DNA from: Verrucomicrobiota bacterium
GTDB lineage: Bacteria; Chlamydiota; Chlamydiia; Chlamydiales; Rhabdochlamydiaceae
Assembly: GCA_018239985.1 (NCBI GenBank)
Contig: JAFEGK010000015.1
Coordinates: forward strand, 1 to 44,881
Length of the DNA: 44,881 nt
Direction of reading: 5' to 3'
Each line of letters opens with the position of its first letter. Within the stretch, counting starts at the first letter, position 1. The translations under genes were made by a program, and so were the position numbers. The notes beneath the pieces are model-generated. The model saw only the letters and a program-made list of their open reading frames with translations, had not been told where the DNA came from and searched no databases. Below, in pieces: positions 41,399 to 44,881 of this stretch.

Positions 41399-43257
41399 AA
41401 ATCCTTTAGCGGAAGATGATGATGTCTCTTATGGTAGATAAACCATAGGACAAAGCAAATCAAGGCTAAAGTCCAAATGACCATATTTGGAATCGTAAAC
41501 CAAGGGAACCAAGGCTGCACGGGGCGGCCAAAACGGGGCCCAGGTGGCCAAAAGATAAACGAGGGGCTTCCACGGAGGTTGCCTTGCGGCACAAAACCGA
41601 ATTCGCGGCTATCGGCACTCATGGCAAAATTATCACCGAGGGCAAGATAGGACTCTGGAGGAATCAGTAGGCCTGCTTGCTTGATTTTCTCCATGTCAGG
41701 AGGGCCGCTGTCGACAAAAGGAATATAGGAATCTTTGACCAAAGCATTGACTGCCCGTTCTTTTTCTCTTGCGACAAAAGTCTCTAAAGCCGCTTCTGCC
41801 TTCTTGAAGATCGGCGCACCCATCAGGTACAGATCCCCATCGCGGAAATAGCCGAACCTCTCTGTCTCAAAATGAGACCCCATGGCATACCGTTTGTCGA
41901 ATTCTATTCCGTAGTTGAAAAATTTGCGCACTAGCTCGGCAGAATAAGTCTGAAGCGGATGGTTGCTAGGGAGTTTTTGCGCATAACCTCCCCATTTGAT
42001 CTGATAAGCCTGCCCATGATAGTACTCATAGGTGCCATCGGGAACCATTTCCAGTCGAGTGAGAAAATGGGAACCTAAATTCTGTGGCCCACCAGGCCCA
42101 TAACGCATCGCGTAGCCATTTTTGACCACAAAGCGGGCTGTATAGAGATTGTCGAATAGAGCTTTCAAATGGTCTTCATCCAAAGGGATAATCGAGACGC
42201 TCATGATGAATTGAGGCCTAATTCTCCCCACATAATCTCTAGCAAGCTCCAATTGTTTGAGGTTAGGATGGTGGTGCAATTCCAAGAAAAATTCACCATC
42301 TTGGAGCGAAATATTGTTTTTTTCTGCAAACGAACGGATCTCCTCTTTCCGGACGATTCGCGCGCTGGCAAAATTCCCAATCCCCCACAGTTCGTAATAA
42401 TTTTGCACCGGAGGCATGTTGCTATTATGGATCCGCGGCATCGGGAGCATCTCCCCCTCTAGCCGGTTATTTCCCAGCACAGTCAGCCGCGCTACCGGTT
42501 CATTCATTTGATGAACGATCGCCATCCGATAAGCGCTACCCATCGAAGAATGAAACGGTTCCGCAAGACTCATCGAGCCATCAAAATGGATCATCGGCAC
42601 ATGGTCGATTTTCTGTAGATCAGGCAGTTGCAGGCTAGCCGAAATATCGTTGCCATCCTTGTCGATTCCGTAAAGTTTACCGCCGTAGAAATAGACAGTA
42701 TCACCAGGTCTTCCCATCAGCCGTTTAACAAACTGCTTTTTCCCTGGGAAAATCCAAAAATAGAGAGTGTCGGAATCATGGACATCCATGTTCTCGGTAG
42801 AAAAGACGATAATGCCCGAATGCTTTGCCAAATCGGGATCAAAATAGAGATGTTTGACTGTGAAAGGAATGTTGATCCCAAAATTCGTTTTCGAAACGAG
42901 CAAACGGTCCTGCTCTTTAAAAGTAGGCCTCATTGAACCGGTCGGAATCTCATAGAGTTCAAACCAGCACTGCCGGATGATAAAAGCAATCGCCAGAGCG
43001 ACAGCCAGCCCAACCACCACATCGCGCACTTGCTGAAAGCCGCTCCGCTTTAGAGCACCGTCGAGATAGTTTTGACATTTATGGGCATGAAAATTGGCCT
43101 GACTCCGATTCTTCTTCTGTATTTCTGCTTGCAGAGCCTTCAGGTCTTCCCGGATTTCATTGGCTTGTGTGGGCATAAGTTTGCCCCGTTTTTTGCGCCA
43201 GAGTTGGTAGACGTGCAACAGAATTTTTTTACATTTATGTAGTGAATAGGGTTTCAT
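41395..43257 (-). CDS. lepB: signal peptidase I, chlamydial long form
   Basis: The 620-residue protein is about twice the usual size but fits the long chlamydial LepB. After a basic N-terminus there is a membrane segment (about 78-96), then EIPTGSMRPTF with the nucleophile Ser108, FVKRLMGRPGD with the general base Lys178, and GDNFAMSADSREFG near the end. A large insertion of some 330 residues separates the early and late catalytic boxes. A second membrane segment lies near the C-terminus, before the histidine-rich tail. It removes signal peptides from Sec-exported proteins, many of which occur in this window. Its ATG overlaps the non-coding 5' side of nfo. Confidence 0.94.
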   Translation of the reverse strand: MKPYSLHKCKKILLHVYQLWRKKRGKLMPTQANEIREDLKALQAEIQKKNRSQANFHAHKCQNYLDGALKRSGFQQVRDVVVGLAVALAIAFIIRQCWFELYEIPTGSMRPTFKEQDRLLVSKTNFGINIPFTVKHLYFDPDLAKHSGIIVFSTENMDVHDSDTLYFWIFPGKKQFVKRLMGRPGDTVYFYGGKLYGIDKDGNDISASLQLPDLQKIDHVPMIHFDGSMSLAEPFHSSMGSAYRMAIVHQMNEPVARLTVLGNNRLEGEMLPMPRIHNSNMPPVQNYYELWGIGNFASARIVRKEEIRSFAEKNNISLQDGEFFLELHHHPNLKQLELARDYVGRIRPQFIMSVSIIPLDEDHLKALFDNLYTARFVVKNGYAMRYGPGGPQNLGSHFLTRLEMVPDGTYEYYHGQAYQIKWGGYAQKLPSNHPLQTYSAELVRKFFNYGIEFDKRYAMGSHFETERFGYFRDGDLYLMGAPIFKKAEAALETFVAREKERAVNALVKDSYIPFVDSGPPDMEKIKQAGLLIPPESYLALGDNFAMSADSREFGFVPQGNLRGSPSFIFWPPGPRFGRPVQPWFPWFTIPNMVIWTLALICFVLWFIYHKRHHHLPLKDL

Positions 43258-43321
43258 GGCCTCAAACTATGTTGAAAAGATCTTATCTATTCTCTATAAT
43301 TTCGATTTTTTTGGAAGAATA

Positions 43322-44227
43322 ATGATGTCACCCCCACCAGAAAAACTTTTGATCGGCGCCCACACCTCCGCTGCAGGTGGACCCCACAATGCCCTTTTGC
43401 AAGGAAAAGAAATCGGCGCGACGACCATTCAACTTTTTACTTCCAATCAAAAGCAGTGGGAAGGCAGAGAGCTGACCCCTGAGATGGTCTCACTTTGGGA
43501 AAAGACCCTTGCTGAAACAGGCCTGCAAAAAATCATGAGCCACGATAGCTACCTGATCAATCTCGGCTCAAACAAAGACGACGTCCTCTCCAAAAGCCTC
43601 ATCGCATTTGAGCAAGAGATTAAACGGTGCCATCAACTCAAAATCACCTTCTTAAATTTCCATCCTGGAGCCGCCACAACCGGCACCGAGCAAGAGTGCC
43701 TCGACCAGATCATCACCAGCCTACTTCGCTTTGAAAAACTCTGCGCACAAGGGACCACACGCCTTCTTCTCGAAACCACCGCAGGGCAAGGAAGCTCAGT
43801 CGGACACCGTTTTGAGCACCTCTTCTACATCATCTCAGCTGTCCATGGGAAAATCCCCATCGGCGTCTGCATCGACACCTGCCATATTTTCTCAGCAGGC
43901 TACGATATCCGGACCGAAGCGGCATGGGAAAAAACACTCGAAGAATTCGACTCCATCATCGGACTCAAACACCTCTACGCCTTTCATCTCAACGACTCCG
44001 CCAAGCCCTTCAGCTCGCGGGTCGACCGGCACGCCGATTTAGGAAAAGGGGAAATCGGCATCGAGGCCTTCAAATTTGTGATGAGCCACCCCGCGTTAAA
44101 AGAAATCCCCAAATATTTGGAGACACCAAATGGACCTCCTGGATGGACAGAAGAGATTGCATTACTTAGGAAATTTGCACATGAAAATCAAAAATATTAC
44201 GAAAAGCTCACTCGGACAAACCCTTAA
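43322..44227 (+). CDS. nfo: endonuclease IV (AP endonuclease)
   Basis: The 301-residue product starts at ATG 43322 (MMSPPPEKLLIGAHTSAAGG), with GGAAG just upstream; an earlier in-frame start at 43256 would collide with lepB. The zinc ligands and signatures are all present: IGAHTSAAGG, FHPGA, LLLETTAGQG, CIDTCHIFSAGYD, FHLNDS, DRHADLGKGEIG and LETPNG. It cleaves abasic sites in base excision repair using three zinc ions. It is divergent from lepB, and asnS begins 47 nt before its end. Confidence 0.95.
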   Translation: MMSPPPEKLLIGAHTSAAGGPHNALLQGKEIGATTIQLFTSNQKQWEGRELTPEMVSLWEKTLAETGLQKIMSHDSYLINLGSNKDDVLSKSLIAFEQEIKRCHQLKITFLNFHPGAATTGTEQECLDQIITSLLRFEKLCAQGTTRLLLETTAGQGSSVGHRFEHLFYIISAVHGKIPIGVCIDTCHIFSAGYDIRTEAAWEKTLEEFDSIIGLKHLYAFHLNDSAKPFSSRVDRHADLGKGEIGIEAFKFVMSHPALKEIPKYLETPNGPPGWTEEIALLRKFAHENQKYYEKLTRTNP

Positions 44228-44881
44228 AATCTGCGGCTGGGTCCGCTCCGTCCGCGATCAAAAGAATTTTGCCTTCATCGAAATAAACGATGGCTCGAAA
44301 TTCAGCTCCCTCCAAGTGATCGCCGATGACAGCCTCCGCCCCCAGTTTGAAAAACTGACCACCGGCTCCTCGGTCGCCATCACCGGCATCCTCGTCGAAA
44401 GCCCGGGAGAAAAGCAAAACTTTGAACTCAAAGCGGGCACCATCGAAATCTTTGGCGATTGCCCCGTCGAAGACTACCCCCTGCAGAAAAAACGGCACTC
44501 CTTCGAATTCCTCCGCACCATCGCCCACCTCCGCCCCCGCACCAACACCCAAGGAGCGATCACCCGCGTCCGCAACGCCCTCGCATTTGCCACCCACCAG
44601 TTCTTCCAAGAGCGCGATTTCTTCTACATCCAAACCCCCATCATCACCACCGCAGACACTGAAGGGGCCGGCGAGCAGTTCCTCGTCTCCACCCTCGATT
44701 TCAACAAACCACCCCGCCACTCCGACGGGACCATCGATTTTACCCACGATTTTTTCGGCAAACCAGCCCACCTCACCGTCTCCGGGCAGCTCAACGCCGA
44801 AACCATGGCCTGCGCCCTGACCGACGTCTACACTTTCGGCCCCACCTTCCGCGCCGAAAATTCCAACACCACCCGCCACCT
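44181..44881 (+). CDS. asnS: asparagine-tRNA ligase, N-terminal part (runs off the window)
   Basis: From ATG 44181 ([20 protein letters not shown]) the frame is open to the last base, giving 233 codons. Residues 14-100 form the class IIb anticodon-binding OB fold ([22 protein letters not shown], then LQVIADD). The catalytic domain follows, with motif 2-type elements: [51 protein letters not shown] and [11 protein letters not shown]. These favour AsnRS over AspRS. AGGA lies about ten bases before the ATG. It overlaps the end of nfo in a different frame. As far as I recall C. trachomatis lacks asnS and relies on transamidation, so its presence supports a non-Chlamydia lineage. Confidence 0.93.
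   Translation, partial: MKIKNITKSSLGQTLKICGWVRSVRDQKNFAFIEINDGSKFSSLQVIADDSLRPQFEKLTTGSSVAITGILVESPGEKQNFELKAGTIEIFGDCPVEDYPLQKKRHSFEFLRTIAHLRPRTNTQGAITRVRNALAFATHQFFQERDFFYIQTPIITTADTEGAGEQFLVSTLDFNKPPRHSDGTIDFTHDFFGKPAHLTVSGQLNAETMACALTDVYTFGPTFRAENSNTTRH

Noticed and set aside
44208-44879. Long Gly-rich open frame on the minus strand opposite asnS
   Set aside because: It is the mirror image of a C-rich coding strand; its low-complexity Gly/Glu/Val composition and the clear AsnRS on the other strand show that it is a shadow.

Overview
The window looks like a chromosomal segment of a chlamydia, most likely one of the amoeba-associated or environmental lineages (Parachlamydiales-like) rather than Chlamydia itself. 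The reasons are a chlamydial-type long LepB (about 620 residues), gene neighbourhoods that as I recall them match Chlamydia trachomatis (trhO/yceA next to rpsD; yidD, a LysM gene, pheT and a lipoprotein in a row; murJ close to nfo), tandem orphan OppA proteins, an Inc-like membrane protein, and extra content expected of larger chlamydial genomes (Rhs toxin, Fic protein, many ankyrin repeats, asnS, phosphoketolase). No phage or plasmid genes, transposase, CRISPR array or rRNA is visible. There is no gene-free stretch longer than about 190 bases.

Layout. (1) 1-6.1 kb, minus strand: a tightly packed run that starts with tRNA-Arg and continues through rlmN, hpf, a small PD-(D/E)XK-like protein, two tandem MptE-like/DUF115 proteins and an M15-like lipoprotein, ending in tRNA-Leu(CAA). 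Most of these genes overlap. (2) 6.1-8.5 kb: recO (+), tRNA-Leu(GAG) (-) and a 512-residue unknown protein (-). (3) 8.6-15.5 kb, plus strand: a beta-barrel protein, a secreted Rhs protein whose variable C-terminal domain looks like an alpha/beta hydrolase, and an overlapping small lipoprotein that could be its immunity protein. A decayed copy of the beta-barrel gene's 3' end lies beyond the lipoprotein. (4) 15.5-19.2 kb: phosphoketolase (+) converging on a Fic protein (-) whose promoter carries a three-copy operator. (5) 19.2-27.7 kb: housekeeping and chlamydial genes (GNAT, yidD, LysM protein, a short pheT, lipoproteins, an Inc-like protein, trhO, rpsD, a second GNAT). (6) 27.7-39.8 kb: an accessory block. 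A 192-bp near-perfect palindrome is followed by a minus-strand operon hscC - ankyrin - J-like/ankyrin fusion - 19-repeat ankyrin protein. Upstream, behind a terminator, is a small protein resembling an SH2 domain, then a giant OppA fusion protein and a divergent ordinary OppA lipoprotein. (7) 39.8-44.9 kb: murJ and lepB (-), nfo (+) and the start of asnS, which runs off the window.

How the genes work together. The most distinctive unit is the hscC operon. An HscC-class Hsp70 is translationally coupled to an ankyrin protein and to a protein that joins a J-like domain to ankyrin repeats, and the unit is bounded by a terminator upstream and the long palindrome downstream. From memory, enterobacterial hscC lies among genes for J-like partners (DjlB, DjlC) and Sel1-repeat proteins. 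The arrangement here looks like the same idea built with ankyrin repeats, possibly a dedicated chaperone system for host-directed proteins. The SH2-like protein just upstream would, if confirmed, point to host phosphotyrosine signalling. These functions are inferred from sequence reading alone; no database search was possible.
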